Below are positions 20,252 to 30,338 of a stretch of 64,000 bases of DNA, one piece after another. The position numbers and the translations under genes are program-made. The first letter of the stretch is position 1, and each line of letters begins with the position of its first letter. Below the pieces are notes generated by a model that saw nothing but the letters and a program-made list of their open reading frames with translations, was not told the origin of the DNA and made no database searches. This stretch comes from Edaphochlamys debaryana (Eukaryota; Chlorophyta; Chlorophyceae; Chlamydomonadales), in assembly GCA_016858145.1 (NCBI GenBank), contig JAEHOE010000095.1, positions 124,001 to 188,000 of the forward strand. Reading direction: 5' to 3'.

Positions 20252-21386
20252 TTACGCGTAGTACGGCGGCGGAGAGGGGTAAGCACCGTACGCAGGAGGC
20301 GAGGGGTAGGACCCGTACGACCCGTAGGGAGGCGGGGGAGCGTACGAGCCGTAGGCCGGAGGAGAGGGGTACCCGCCGTAAGCCCCGGTCATCGAGACCG
20401 CCACCACAGACTGAGCAAGGCGCCGTGCGGGGCGCAGGGGCGCGGGCGGGGCTGGCGCAGTAGAGTGGGAGGCGCCGTAGGTGGCAGGGGGGTAGACGGG
20501 CCCGTAGCCATAGGAGGGAGGCGGCGCGGGGTAGGCACCATACGAGCCGTAGGAGGGGGGAGGCGGCGAAGCGTAGGAGCCGTAAGCGGGAGACGGAGAG
20601 GGGTAGCCACCGTAAGCCCCCTCGGTCAAGATCGGCAGGACAGACTGGGCCAGGCGACGCACGGGGGTGGGCTCAGTGGAGACGGCGTAGGCGGGGGCCG
20701 GGGGGTAGGCGGGGCCATTGCCATAGGAGGGAGGCAGCGAGGGGTAGGCACCGTAGGACCCGTAAGACGGGGGCGGCGGCGAAGGGTAGGCCCCATAAGA
20801 GCCGTAAGCGGGAGGCGGAGGGGAGTAAGCTCCGTAGGTAGGGGCGGGGATGTCCTGGGGCATCTCGTTGCTGCGGGGGTGGGGCGAAGGGGCAGAGGGA
20901 AAGCGGGGCTTAGGACACGGCTTGGCATCGAGGGCCTCACCCAGACACTCTCGAGGCAGGCGGGCCGGTCTGGGCCTGAGCGGTGGCCGAGCAGTAACCG
21001 CCTTCTCAGGCCTTGCGCACAACCCCAACCCCCGCCCTTCATCCCGCCACATGGCTTGCGGTTTGCTTAGCAAACTAAGCTCAAGGCTGTGACCTGCGGG
21101 GCCCCGCGGGCACATAGCATCGCAAGCCCCCACAGCCCTAACGCAGGCCCAGCCCACCACCACAGCCTAGACCACTTCTCCCCCTCAAGACTCACCCCTC
21201 GTCGCCTTGCAGAAGCTGCCGATGCCCCACAGCTCCAGTACGCAGCGCGGCTCCAGACACACGATGATCACCGACGCCACGCACCATCAGCGACCGCGGC
21301 GTCCCCGACACAACGGTGCCGAGTAGCAGAAGCACTCCCAGGGCAGCTGCAGGCAGCAGCGCCCGCGAAGACGCACGCACGTTCAT
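20252..21386 (-). CDS. Secreted Pro/Tyr/Gly-rich (extensin-like) cell-wall protein, copy 2
   Basis: Exons 21386-21196 and 20870-20252 use the same splice sites and phase as copy 1 and give about 269 aa. The signal peptide is nearly identical (MNVRASSRALLPAAALGVLL). The mature chain has two non-repetitive inserts, RRLAQSVLPILTEGAYGG and RRLAQSVVAVSMTGAYGG, separating three PSPPP/YGSYG repeat blocks; copy 1 retains only the second insert, so an internal block was gained or lost. A CATAAAAG box lies 86 bases upstream of the ATG, but the matching place in copy 1 is altered. Its function is presumably that of copy 1, with possible differences in expression. Confidence 0.8.
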
Positions 21387-21471
21387 CTGGTTGTTGCAGG
21401 AAAGGGCGCTTGATAGGGTCTTGATAGGGCGATTGTGGGCGGCGGGCGAGTGTGTCGCCGACTTGTGTCCT

Positions 21472-21479
21472 CTTTTATG
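21472..21479 (-). promoter_or_regulatory. TATA-like box of wall-protein copy 2
   Basis: On the minus strand the sequence reads CATAAAAG, 86 bases upstream of the start codon. The aligned position upstream of copy 1 (about 18,310-18,325) reads differently (plus strand 'cctcctgtgtgctatg' against 'cctcttttatgctata'), so the box is present in only one duplicate. Confidence 0.4.
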
Positions 21480-22252
21480 CTATAGAGCTGGTATAGGGGC
21501 GCTTTACGTGGTCCGTAGCGCGGGTGGTTGTTAGAAGACCCCGAGCGAGGCAGGGGTGCGAAGCTACCTCGCGAACAGGTTACGCGAGTCGGCGAGCTTC
21601 CGAGCTCCGCGGGTGACTGTTTGCCGCTTGTCAGCTGCTAGAGTATAGCAGACCGTATTGAGCTGTATGCGGTGCTTGGCTGCGCGAGCTGTCGATATTG
21701 CGGACCGCGGCCCGCGCTGTGTGTACGGCGCCCATGCAGCCGGGCCCGGCAAGGTCCGGGTTGAGGCCTGGGCCCAGGTGCGGGCAGCGCTTGCGGGCCT
21801 GACCCTGACCTGTCGCGCCGGTCAAGATTGATCCATCCACTGTGGCGCGAGCGGCTGGGCCTGGCGCGCCGACCGACGCCCGGCCGGGCCCAGCCTCCGA
21901 CCTACCAGCGGCCATCCGGTCACCATCCCCGCGACGCCCGAGGGTCGGAGCCCTCGCGCGGCCCCCTCCGACCTTGGTGTCCCGCACGTGCTCCACACCT
22001 GGGCATGTCTATGCTGATACCCGCTGAGGGCCAAACCCTCCAAGCCCTGGTCCAAGCGCTGGACACGCTGGACACGGGGGCGGCTTCCTGTTCGGCGCCC
22101 GTCCTGCGCACCTCCATGATTCTTCAAGCCGACTGCAGGACCACAACCAGGGTTGAACCCACGTGGGCGCTCTGCCCTCCACCAAAGCAAATCATTATGT
22201 GAGACAGGGGTGATGTGAGACTCGCAATCAAGCCCCCGTGCTGTTGCCAGCC

Positions 22253-23027
22253 CACGTGCAATTCCACCCTGTGTGCGCCCCGCTGTACACTTCGGAACGA
22301 AGCTTCTACAGCGCGAGGCGGGCCAGGCCTGCTCGGTCCGCGACCCGCTCAAGCACCCATCTCGCCAGGCCTCAGCCACGCCTACCAGCCCTGCCCGTCC
22401 AGCCCCTCCGCCTCCGCCTCCCTCCGCCTCCCTCGGCCCCCTCGCGCCCGCCGTGGTGCCCGCCTCTCCGCCGCGGCGAGGCAGCTCGCTGCTTCTGCTT
22501 GCTAAGGGCCACAAACGTGGGCCCCGCGCCCTCCTGTAGAGGGGGGGGCAAAGTGTTGAGTGGAGAGAGCGGGAGGGGCAGAAACCTCCCAGCGTCACGG
22601 CACATAACGTTGAGCTAGAGGCGTCGGGAGCATGGGCCAGCAAAGGTTGCGGACCGCATGTGACGACTCCAGTGGCATGTCGTGCATCGCATACGTCCTG
22701 CGGCTCGAAACCGGCGCTGCACCCCCCCCGACGAGCGAGCTGGACCCCTTCCCACCCCTCCCAAAACGAGAACGACCCCCAAACCGCTCACCAGGCTGAT
22801 GGGCAGGTCCTGCTGCTGTACGACCTGGTCCAGCGTGGGCCCATCCAGGCCCGCAATGTACTGGTTGGTGGTGGCACCCGTGGCGGCGGGCGCAGGCACG
22901 CCAGGCGGCCAGATGCTGCCGCACGTGTACTGCTTGTGTGCGTCACGGTTCTGGTTACAGAGCTGGTCGTACGACGGCGCGGCGATGAAGGGCGGCGGGC
23001 GAGAGCGAAGCAGGTGCTCGGCGGTGG
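22253..23027 (-). pseudogene. Broken 3' part of a copy of the gene at 30,339-32,473
   Basis: The minus strand matches the last 72 or so codons of that gene's exon 2 (from SRPPPFIAAPSYDQLC to QQQDLPISL) and its final exon (PTFVALSKQKQRAASPRR), including the intron between them and the 3' flank. Homology stops abruptly at about 23,027, in the codons before RSRPPP. The other half of the same relic is at 28,733-29,113. With no 5' half attached it cannot encode the full protein. The final-exon acceptor is altered (CTACAG in place of CCACAG, with a run of Gs added). Confidence 0.7.
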
Positions 23028-24167
23028 GGCGCTAGGGGGGCGGCGGGAGGCGAGGGCAATGCTCAACGGCAGGTGGGACGGTGCATGTTCCCGTACGCCC
23101 GACCCAGCGTTCCGCTGCCCAAGCTTGCAAGGCCTGGTCGGCCCACGTCTCTGCTGGAGGCAGCAAGAACTGCCGGTATGTTATGCGATGGCAGCCTGCG
23201 CCAGCAGCCGGTTAGGCGGGAGGGGCCCGCCTCCCAGCCATGCCCTCAAGCACTCGCGACGGCAGCCTCTGAAGGGCTGCCTAACGCGTACCCAGTGGGG
23301 CCGGTGCAAGGGCCTCCCCCTCCCCTCCCCTCCTGCGTAGGCCCGAGAAGCGTTAATACGAAACAGCGGCGAAACTGAAAGGGGCCAGGCAAGCCGGGAT
23401 CCATGCAGCCGTCCCGTCCCTATCCCGTTAAGGCCAGACAGCTAAGCTCCCCGCCGGCAAGCCCCCTGCAGCCCCGCCCTCCTCTCTCCCCCCTCCGCCC
23501 CCGCTAGGAGCGTTTCATGACTCCTCTTTCCAGGCCCTGACGTGTTGACGGTGCCAAACACTGACCATGTCGCCACGGCCCGTCCCTGCCCGTCAAGGCT
23601 AGCCGCCCAAGCTGCCTCTCTTCCTCCAACCTGCCCCCCAGCAGCGATGGAAGCTCAAGCAGCCCGCCCAGTCACCCAGGACGAACCCTGGCCGGGCCAG
23701 GGCTGCGCACTACGAAAGAAGGGATTACAACGGGGGCCGGGCCAGGCCGCGGCGAGCGCAGGGAACAGCGGCCTGCGCGGGGCTCCCGCCATCCGCTGCA
23801 GTACGGCCCCCTCAGTGCGTGGGGGAAGGGGAGAACGGCGAGGGGGAGGAGATAGAGGTGGGTGTTTGGGCGGCCGCACAGAGCCGCATCGGGGGAGGGG
23901 GGGGCAGGCGAGGGGGAGGAGAGGTGTCGGTCTTGGGGGTACAGGTGGAAGGGTGGAAGAGGAGAAGGGGGTCGGGGCGAGGGCGAACGGGGGACACGGC
24001 CCACACTGAGACCCCCCCCCGCGCGGAAACACAGATGAGGACAGGTGCGTTCCAAGATAAAACACACCGGCGGTCAGACGGTAGAGACGGTGACAAGGGG
24101 GTGGCAGCGGCGGACGGCACCGTGAGCCCCACACGGTCACGATACCCGGTCCCTAAGTTGTCGAGCA
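23028..24167. other. Gene-free sequence left of the tandem array
   Basis: No gene was found. The interval holds purine-rich runs at about 23,820-24,020 (long G and GA tracts; C-rich on the other strand) that generate open frames with no domain content. Confidence 0.45.
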
Positions 24168-24413
24168 GCAAGTGTGCACTGCGCCGCACAGACCCGCATG
24201 GGGCGGGGGAGGTGTTGTCTTCAGGGCGAAGAGGGGAAGGGCATCGGGGCGGGACCCCAAAGCCCTTGTCGGACCAGACAACCTTGGCAGCTTGCCAGCC
24301 GGCATCCCGGCGACTACAGACCTACCCAAGCGAAAGCTTCCTGCAGCGGTGCGGCCCTCCGCTTGCGCCGCGGGCCGCGGCGATGAAGGCAGCTCGGTAA
24401 GCGCCAGCGCCAT
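24153..24413 (-). pseudogene. 5' exon of the array ORF family, unit-1 copy (truncated)
   Basis: It begins MALALTELPSSPRPAAQAEG, like the intact unit-3 ORF, but runs out of frame after 86 codons, where the array meets unrelated sequence. The TM-like second half is missing because the next unit on this side does not exist. Confidence 0.45.
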
Positions 24414-25918
24414 AGTTGAGTTGTCAAGCAGTAGCTGAGCAACGCATCTATTGCTAGAAGTGGCTGCCGAGGTGTCGCGTGCGTGTCTTGTCTGTGCGCG
24501 CGACAGCTTTCTTCTTCTGCTTGCGATGGATTAGAGCGCGCCAGGCCATACCGAGCGTAAAGACATCATAGCATAGCGTAGCACTAGGCCCTCTAGCTGC
24601 TAGCAGTTGCGATGTTAAGCTCGGCGTGGCCAAGCGCGCACTTGGCGAGTAGCGCAGGCGCGATTGGGAGCGCGACTGCGCAAGTTGGATCGATGTGTAT
24701 GCCAGGATGGCGGACGTGCGGACCGCGAAGCCAGATCATGACGAAGCCGTGCGGCTTTATCGCCATCGCGGGCCGAAGCCGCCTCCGCCCCGCGCTCGGT
24801 GGACCACCAGCACCCCTTTCCTGCATGCGCCCGTCCCCGCCGCATAGCCTTGCGCAGCAAAGCGCCGCGCACGGCCGGCCGCCTGGCCCCCGCACATGCT
24901 CACAGCATGGTGACGGTCCCCCGCCGGGACCGCAAAACCGCGGCCCAGCCCACCGGAGGCGGCCAGGGGTGGGGCAGCCGCGCACTACCGCCCACCTCAA
25001 CGCACACCCAACCCTGCGCCCTGCCCTCCTTGCATATACAGCAGGCACTCGGCCGCATCGCTACCATGCCTAGTCCCACTAAGCCCCTGCCGCCCTGCTT
25101 TACGTGTGTGTCCAGGCTGGCCCACCGGCCGATCCGCAGGACAAGGCTGTCCTGCATTCACCGGCAGCCACAGCCACCGCCCAGTGCGACACCGGTCACG
25201 GTCCGGCGACAGAGGAGTGTCCAGAGACACCGTGGGCATGAAAGGTCCGGTGCCAGGCCCCGTCAACAGAACGATAACCCCAGCCGTCCACGTGTGGCCC
25301 ACGGTGACGGATGCATTCCCACGCCCTGAGTCTGGGCTCGGAGCGCAACGCCTGGCAGCGTTGCCTGCTCCCTTGGCTGCGGGCATCCAGCGATGTCGGC
25401 ATGTTCCCTGCGTATGGGTTGTCATGCCAGAGAGACGTGTGCGTGAGCTGCAATGCCCTTGCTCGGCTGCCCACCGCAGGCAAGCCCCCACAGCAGGGGA
25501 CGGGCCCGCCCCCCACCCCCCCGCCCTCAACCCAGGCCAGGGCAGCCGCACCGTGGGTTGGCCCACCCTTGGCGTGACGAGGGCCAAGCGCGCCAAGGAC
25601 CGGCCGCACCGCTAGGTCAGCTCCAGGCCAGACTCCCAAGCTGCCCGCTTTCCCCTACCTGCCTCCAACCAGCATGTGCAGCGAAGTCAGCCCGATCCAC
25701 CGCCCAAGACGCATCATGACAAGGGCCAGGGCCGTGCGCGCAACGACCAGCGGCCCCTGTGCTGAAAGGAGCAGAAGGTACCTGGGCACTGGCCCTGAGA
25801 GTGGCAGCTTGAACAGCCCTTCCTCCCCTGTCTCAGCCGAACGGACGCAGGCCCCCCCATCCATGTTCTCTCTATGAGTCGAAGCCAAACGAAGCGGACC
25901 CCACACGGCCTGGCCGCC
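24168..25918. repeat. Tandem-array unit 1 (about 1.75 kb)
   Basis: The first of three head-to-tail units, each beginning at 'gcaagtgtgcactgcgccgc' (24,168; 25,919; 27,644). Shared landmarks include 'gatgttaagctcggcgtgg', 'catagccttgcgc', 'ccaggctggcccaccggcc' and 'gcgataaccccagccg'. Between units 1 and 2 the differences are mainly single bases and short indels. The unit carries a small minus-strand ORF family at its borders. Confidence 0.85.
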
Positions 25919-26156
25919 CGCAAGTGTGCACTGCGCCGCACAGACCCGCATAGCGGGGGGGGGGGGGGAGGTGTATGTCTTCGGGGGAAAGAGGAAGGGC
26001 CGAAGCCCTTGTCGGACCAGACAACCTTGGCAGCTTGCCAGCCGGCATCCCGGCGACTACAGACCTACCCAAGCAAAAGCTTCCTGCAGCGGTGCGGCCC
26101 TCCGCTTGCGCCGCGGGCCGCGGCGATGAAGGCAGCTCGGTAAGCGCCAGCGCCAT
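25655..26156 (-). pseudogene. Array ORF family, copy across the unit 1/2 border (frameshifted)
   Basis: The first part (from 26,156) encodes the same MALALTELPSSPRPAAQAEG start. The second part, in another frame (25,951-25,655), encodes the hydrophobic LLLLSAQGPLVVARTALALV segment. The frame change coincides with a run of 14 G at about 25,956-25,969 that is only 6 long in the intact copy, so slippage of the homopolymer explains the break. Confidence 0.5.
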
Positions 26157-27643
26157 AGTTGAGTTGTCAAGCAGTAGCTGAGCAACGCATCTATTGCTAC
26201 AAGTGGCTGCCGAGGTGTCGCGTGCGTGTCTTGTCTGTGCGCGCGACAGCTTTCTTCTTCTGCTTGCGATGGATCAGAGCGCGCCAGGCCATTCCGAGCG
26301 TAAAGACATCATAGCATAGCGTAGCACTAGGCCCTCTAGCTGCTAGCAGTTGCGATGTTAAGCTCGGCGTGGCCCGGCGCGCACTTGGCGAGTAGCGCAG
26401 GCGCGATTGGGAGCGCGACTGCGCAAGTTGGATCGATGTGTATGCCAGGATGGCGGACCGCGAAGCCAGATCATGACGAAGCCTATCGCGGGCCGAAGCC
26501 GCCTCCGCCCCGCGCTCGGTGGACCACCAGCACCCCTTTCCTGCATGCGCCCGTCCCCGCCGCATAGCCTTGCGCTGTTGCGCAGCAAAGCGCTGCACAC
26601 GGCCGGCCGCCTGCCCCCGAACATGCTCACAGCATGGTGACGGCCCCCCGCCGGGACTGGAAGACCGCGGACTAGCCCACGGGAGGCGGCCAGGGGTGGG
26701 GCAGCCGCGCACTACCGCCACCTCAACGCACACCCAACCCTGCACCCTGACCTCCTTGCATATACAGCAGGCACTCGGCCGCATCGCTACCATGCCTAGT
26801 CCCACTAAGCCCCTGCCGCCCTGCTTCCCGTGTGCTTCCAGGCTGGCCCACCGGCCGATCCGCAGGACAAGGCTGTCCTGCATTCACCGGCAGCCATAGC
26901 GACCCCCCAGTGCGACACCGGTCATGGTCCAGCGACAGAGGTGTCCAGAGACACCGTGGGCATGAAAGGTCCGGTGCCAGGCCCCGTCCACAGGGCGATA
27001 ACCCCAGCCGTCCACGTGTGGCCCACGGTGACGGATGCGTTCCCACGCCCTGAGTCTGGGCTCGGAGCGCAACGCCTGGCAGCGTTGCCTGCTCCCTCGG
27101 CTGCGGGCATTCAACGATGTCGGCATGTTCCCTGCGTATGGGTTGTCATGCCAGAGAGACGTGTGCGTGAGCTGCAATGCCCTTGCTCGGCTGCCCACCG
27201 CAGGCAAGCCCCCACAGCAGGGGACGGGCCCGCCCCCCACCCCCCCGCCCTCAACCCAGGCCAGGGCAGCCGCACCGTGGGTTGGCCCACCCTTGGCGTG
27301 ACGAGGGCCAAGCGCGCCAAGGACCGGCCGCACCGCTAGGTCAGCTCCAGGCCAGACTCCCAACCTGCCCGCTTTCCCCTACCTGCCTCCAACCAGCATG
27401 TGCAGCGAAGTCAGCCCGATCCACCGCCCAAGACGCATCATGACAAGGGCCAGGGCCGTGCGCGCAACGACCAGCGGCCCCTGTGCTGAAAGGAGCAGAA
27501 GGTACCTGGGCAGTGGCCCTGAGAGCGGCAGCTTGAACAGCCCTTCCTCCCCTGTCTCAGCCGAACGGACGCAGGCCCCCCCATCCATGTTCTCTCTATG
27601 AGTCGAAGCCAAACGAAGCGGACCCCACACGGCCTGGCCGCCC
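25919..27643. repeat. Tandem-array unit 2 (about 1.73 kb)
   Basis: The middle copy. It is closest to unit 1 in the left part and lacks a few short blocks present there (for example around 26,480-26,500, where about 20 bases of unit 1 are missing). Confidence 0.85.
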
Positions 27644-27870
27644 GCAAGTGTGCACTGCGCCGCACAGACCCGCATGGGGGGAGGTGTGTGTCTTCGGGGG
27701 AAGCGAGGAAGGGCCGAAGCCCTTGTCGGACCAGACAAGCTTGGCAGCTTGCCAACCCGCGTCCCGGCGACTACAGACCTACCCAAGCGAAAGCTTCCTG
27801 CAGCGGTGCGGCCCTCCGCTTGCGCCGCGGGCCGCGGCGATGAAGGCAGCTCGGTAAGCGCCAGCTCCAT
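27379..27870 (-). CDS. Uncharacterised 163-aa protein with a hydrophobic segment (intact array copy)
   Basis: This is the only uninterrupted member of the array ORF family. It starts MELALTELPSSPRPAAQAEG, continues through a Thr/Pro/Cys-containing middle, and ends with a hydrophobic helix-like stretch (RYLLLLSAQGPLVVARTALA) of about 20-25 residues followed by a Leu-rich, Arg-containing tail. GGCAG|GTAGG at the end could alternatively be a splice donor, in which case the protein is longer. The same hydrophobic segment can be read in the diverged fourth copy (ALTALALAWIGLGGLGGLHS), which argues that the frame was once under selection. No family is recognised. It could be a small membrane protein or an exon of a larger gene. 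Confidence 0.4.
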   Translation of the reverse strand: MELALTELPSSPRPAAQAEGRTAAGSFRLGRSVVAGTRVGKLPSLSGPTRASALPRFPRRHTPPPMRVCAAQCTLAGGQAVWGPLRLASTHRENMDGGACVRSAETGEEGLFKLPLSGPLPRYLLLLSAQGPLVVARTALALVMMRLGRWIGLTSLHMLVGGR

Positions 27871-28732
27871 AGTTGGTTGTCAAGCAGTAGCTGAACAACG
27901 CATCTGTTGCTAGAAGTGGCTGCCGAGGTGTCGCGTGCGTGTCTTGTCTGCGTGCGCGCGACAGCTTTCTTATTCTGCTTGCGATGGACTAGAGCGCCCC
28001 AGGTCATACCGAGCGTATAGAAAACATAGCATAGCGATGTTAAGCTCGGCGTGGCCCGGCGCGCACTAGGCGAGTAGCGCAGGCGCGATAGGGAGCGCGA
28101 CTGCGCAAGTTGGATCAAGGTGTATGCAGGACCGCGAAGCCAGATCACCACGAAGCCTGTCGTGCGGCAAAATCGCCATCGCGGGCCCTGGCGGGCCGAA
28201 GCCCGGTCGGCCCCGCGCTCGGTGGACCACCAGGAAGGCAACGGCCCCTTTCCTGCATGCGCCCGTCCCCGCCGCATAGCCTTGCGCAGCAAAGCGCCGC
28301 ACACGGCCGGCCGCCTGGCCCGCGCACATGCTCACAGCATGGTGACGGCCCCCCGCCAGGACCAGAAGACCGCGGACCAGCCCACGGGAGGCGGCCAGGG
28401 GTGGGGCAGCCGCGCACTACCGCCCACCTCAACGCACACCCAACCCTGCGCCCTGCCCTCCTTGCATTTATACCAGGTACTCGGCCGCATCGCTACCATG
28501 CCTAGTCCCATCAAGGCCCTGCCGCCCTGCTTTCCGTGTGCGTCCAGGCTGGCCCACCGGCCAATCCGCAGGACAAGGCTGTCCTGCATTCGCCGGCAGC
28601 CACAGCCACCCCCCAGTGGGACACCGGTCACGGTCCGGCGACAGAGGAGTGTCCAGAGACACCGTGGGCATGAAAGGTCCAGTACCAGGCCCTGTCCACC
28701 GGGCGATAACCCCAGCCGTCCACGTGTGGCCC
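27644..28732. repeat. Tandem-array unit 3 (truncated at about 1.09 kb)
   Basis: Matches units 1 and 2 up to 'cacgtgtggccc' and then joins directly to the relic of the 30.3-kb gene. It lacks several short blocks (for example, part of the 'catagcatagcgtagcac' region at about 28,025). Confidence 0.8.
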
Positions 28733-29113
28733 GGCCCGGCCTGGGAGTGCGTGCTCAGGCACCACCGTCTCGAACGAGATCAGCGGGTCCTTGAGCAGCG
28801 CCTTGCACATGCGCGCATCCACCACCACAAGCTGGTCGAGGATGTTGTCGAGCGCCTCCAGATCAGACACGCTGCTGACACCCGAGGGCGGCGCGGCCGC
28901 GTACACCTGCGAGCCCGAGCCCGCGCTGGCGGCGGAGGCCTCGCCGCCGGGCGGTCAGGCCTGCGCCGCCGCGATGGCGGCTGCGGCCGAGGCGACGGCC
29001 TTGACCCCCAGCGCGCTGCCGGACCCCGGGCCGAGCTGTGCAAGGAGCGCCGCCTCCGCTGAGGCCAGGTCGTAGGCGCTGCTGGCGGCACGCGCGCTGG
29101 CGCTGCGCCGCTG
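28733..29113 (-). pseudogene. Broken middle part of a copy of the gene at 30,339-32,473
   Basis: The minus strand encodes a stretch parallel to the intact gene from QRRSASARAASSAYDL through DLEALDNILDQLVVVDARM to FETVVPEHALPGRAG. A Trp codon of the intact gene (AQAWPPGG) is TGA here. Homology ends at about 29,113 on the 5' side and at 28,733 on the 3' side, where unit 3 of the tandem array begins. Together with 22,253-23,027 it represents one disrupted gene copy. Confidence 0.75.
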
Positions 29114-30338
29114 CCTGATTGGCTGAAGGCCTCGAGCGGGGCGAGTGACTTAAATCCGCTCTAATGGCAGTAAGAACTGCCAACAGGATGCAATGACACA
29201 GAAGCCGTTGAAATGGACCCCGCGCCTGCGAAGCACCCAGCCGAGCGCCCCCCCTTCCCCACGCCCTCATGTGGCCTCGGCAGGGCTGGACGCAGGGCAT
29301 CCAGCCCTGCCGAGGCCGGTCCCGCCATGCCCTTGTCCGGCTGCCGCCATTCATGGCAGGCAAGCCTCTTGCAGGGCCCCCTCTCCCGCCCGGGCTATGC
29401 AGCCCGCCCAGCCCCCCAAGCCCGATCCAGGCAAGGGCTAGGGCTGTTAACGCAAGCCCCAGTGACCGTGCTGTACGGAGAAGAAGGGATCACCCGGCCC
29501 CTCAGCGGGGGAGCTTGCACGCTATGGCACGAGCCCCGTCAACTCGCGAGGTCCGTGTTACCGCCAGGGCACAGCGGCCTGCACGGGGCTTCCGCCTGCC
29601 CTTGCCCTCCGGCCCCCGTGGAACAAAGCAGCTGCGCGGCCTTCCCTCGTTAGCCGGAGCCCCTGAGCTCAGGTCCTGCTAAACCTAGCTAACGGCAGGT
29701 GCGCACCGCGGAGAGCGTGACACAGGGCCGCACCGAGGGGGGGGAGGGCGCGATGGGCAGGGGAGGGGGCAGTCTGCCCGCAGGCCCGGACCGACGAGGT
29801 CGTCGGACCGGACAAAGCTCTTGGCAGGATCGAAGCCTTTCCCACCGGCGTCGGCCCTTCCAGGCTGGTGCTTGTCGCAGTGGCGCGGTCCTCTCTGGCT
29901 GCGCCGCGGGCTCGGCCAATCAAGGCATCTCTGCGAGCGTGAGCTCCGTAGATGAGCTGTCGCAAGGTAGCAGGGTGATGAACCTTATGCTGAAAGCGGC
30001 TATCAAGGCGTCTCGTGCGTGGCTTGGTGTGAGCGCGGGAAAGGCTTTCGCCGCTAGCAATAGACGACTAGTTGAGCACCCCGACTGAAGCCGTTTGTAT
30101 ACAGAGCTTGGAGAGACGCAGGTAGAAAGAGATAGCAATGGGCTGGGACGTGCCTTAAAAGCGCGGGTCGCTCATTTCGTGCCGGTGCGTTCACCACCCC
30201 GCGCTCGGCCGCTCGCCCCGATGCATCTGCCGCCGTGACGAACGTGCAATCCCGCCCTGTGTGCGCCTTACTGTACACTTCGACACAGAGCTTCCACAGC
30301 TCAGCCCAAGCACCCATCTCGCCAGGCCTCAGCCACGC
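29114..30338. repeat. Diverged fourth copy of part of the array unit, plus flank
   Basis: From about 29,410 to 30,050 the order of motifs follows the array unit (hydrophobic-segment codons, the 'gtcggaccggacaaagctcttggcag' block, the 'gcgccgcgggc' block, and the 'tctcgtgcgtg...' block), but identity is clearly lower than among units 1-3. A minus-strand frame of 76 codons (29,919-29,689) corresponds to the ORF-family start. The copy adjoins the intact gene's 3' end. No other gene is visible. Confidence 0.5.

Larger units (their letters stand above)
19975..21885. repeat. Segmental duplication, copy 2 (partner at 16,948-18,735)
   Basis: Same landmarks as copy 1. It is longer because the coding repeat region of the gene is expanded by about 160 bases and because of small indels in the flanks. 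The two copies diverge beyond 'gcgcgccgacc' at about 21,880. Confidence 0.75.

Noticed and set aside
24168..28732. CRISPR-like or satellite array
   Set aside because: Unit length (about 1.73 kb) and absence of short repeats with unique spacers exclude CRISPR; three copies with an ORF are better described as a tandem segmental array.
28791..29075. Plus-strand ORFs over the relic copies of the 30.3-kb gene
   Set aside because: They are antisense to sequence whose minus-strand translation matches the intact gene.
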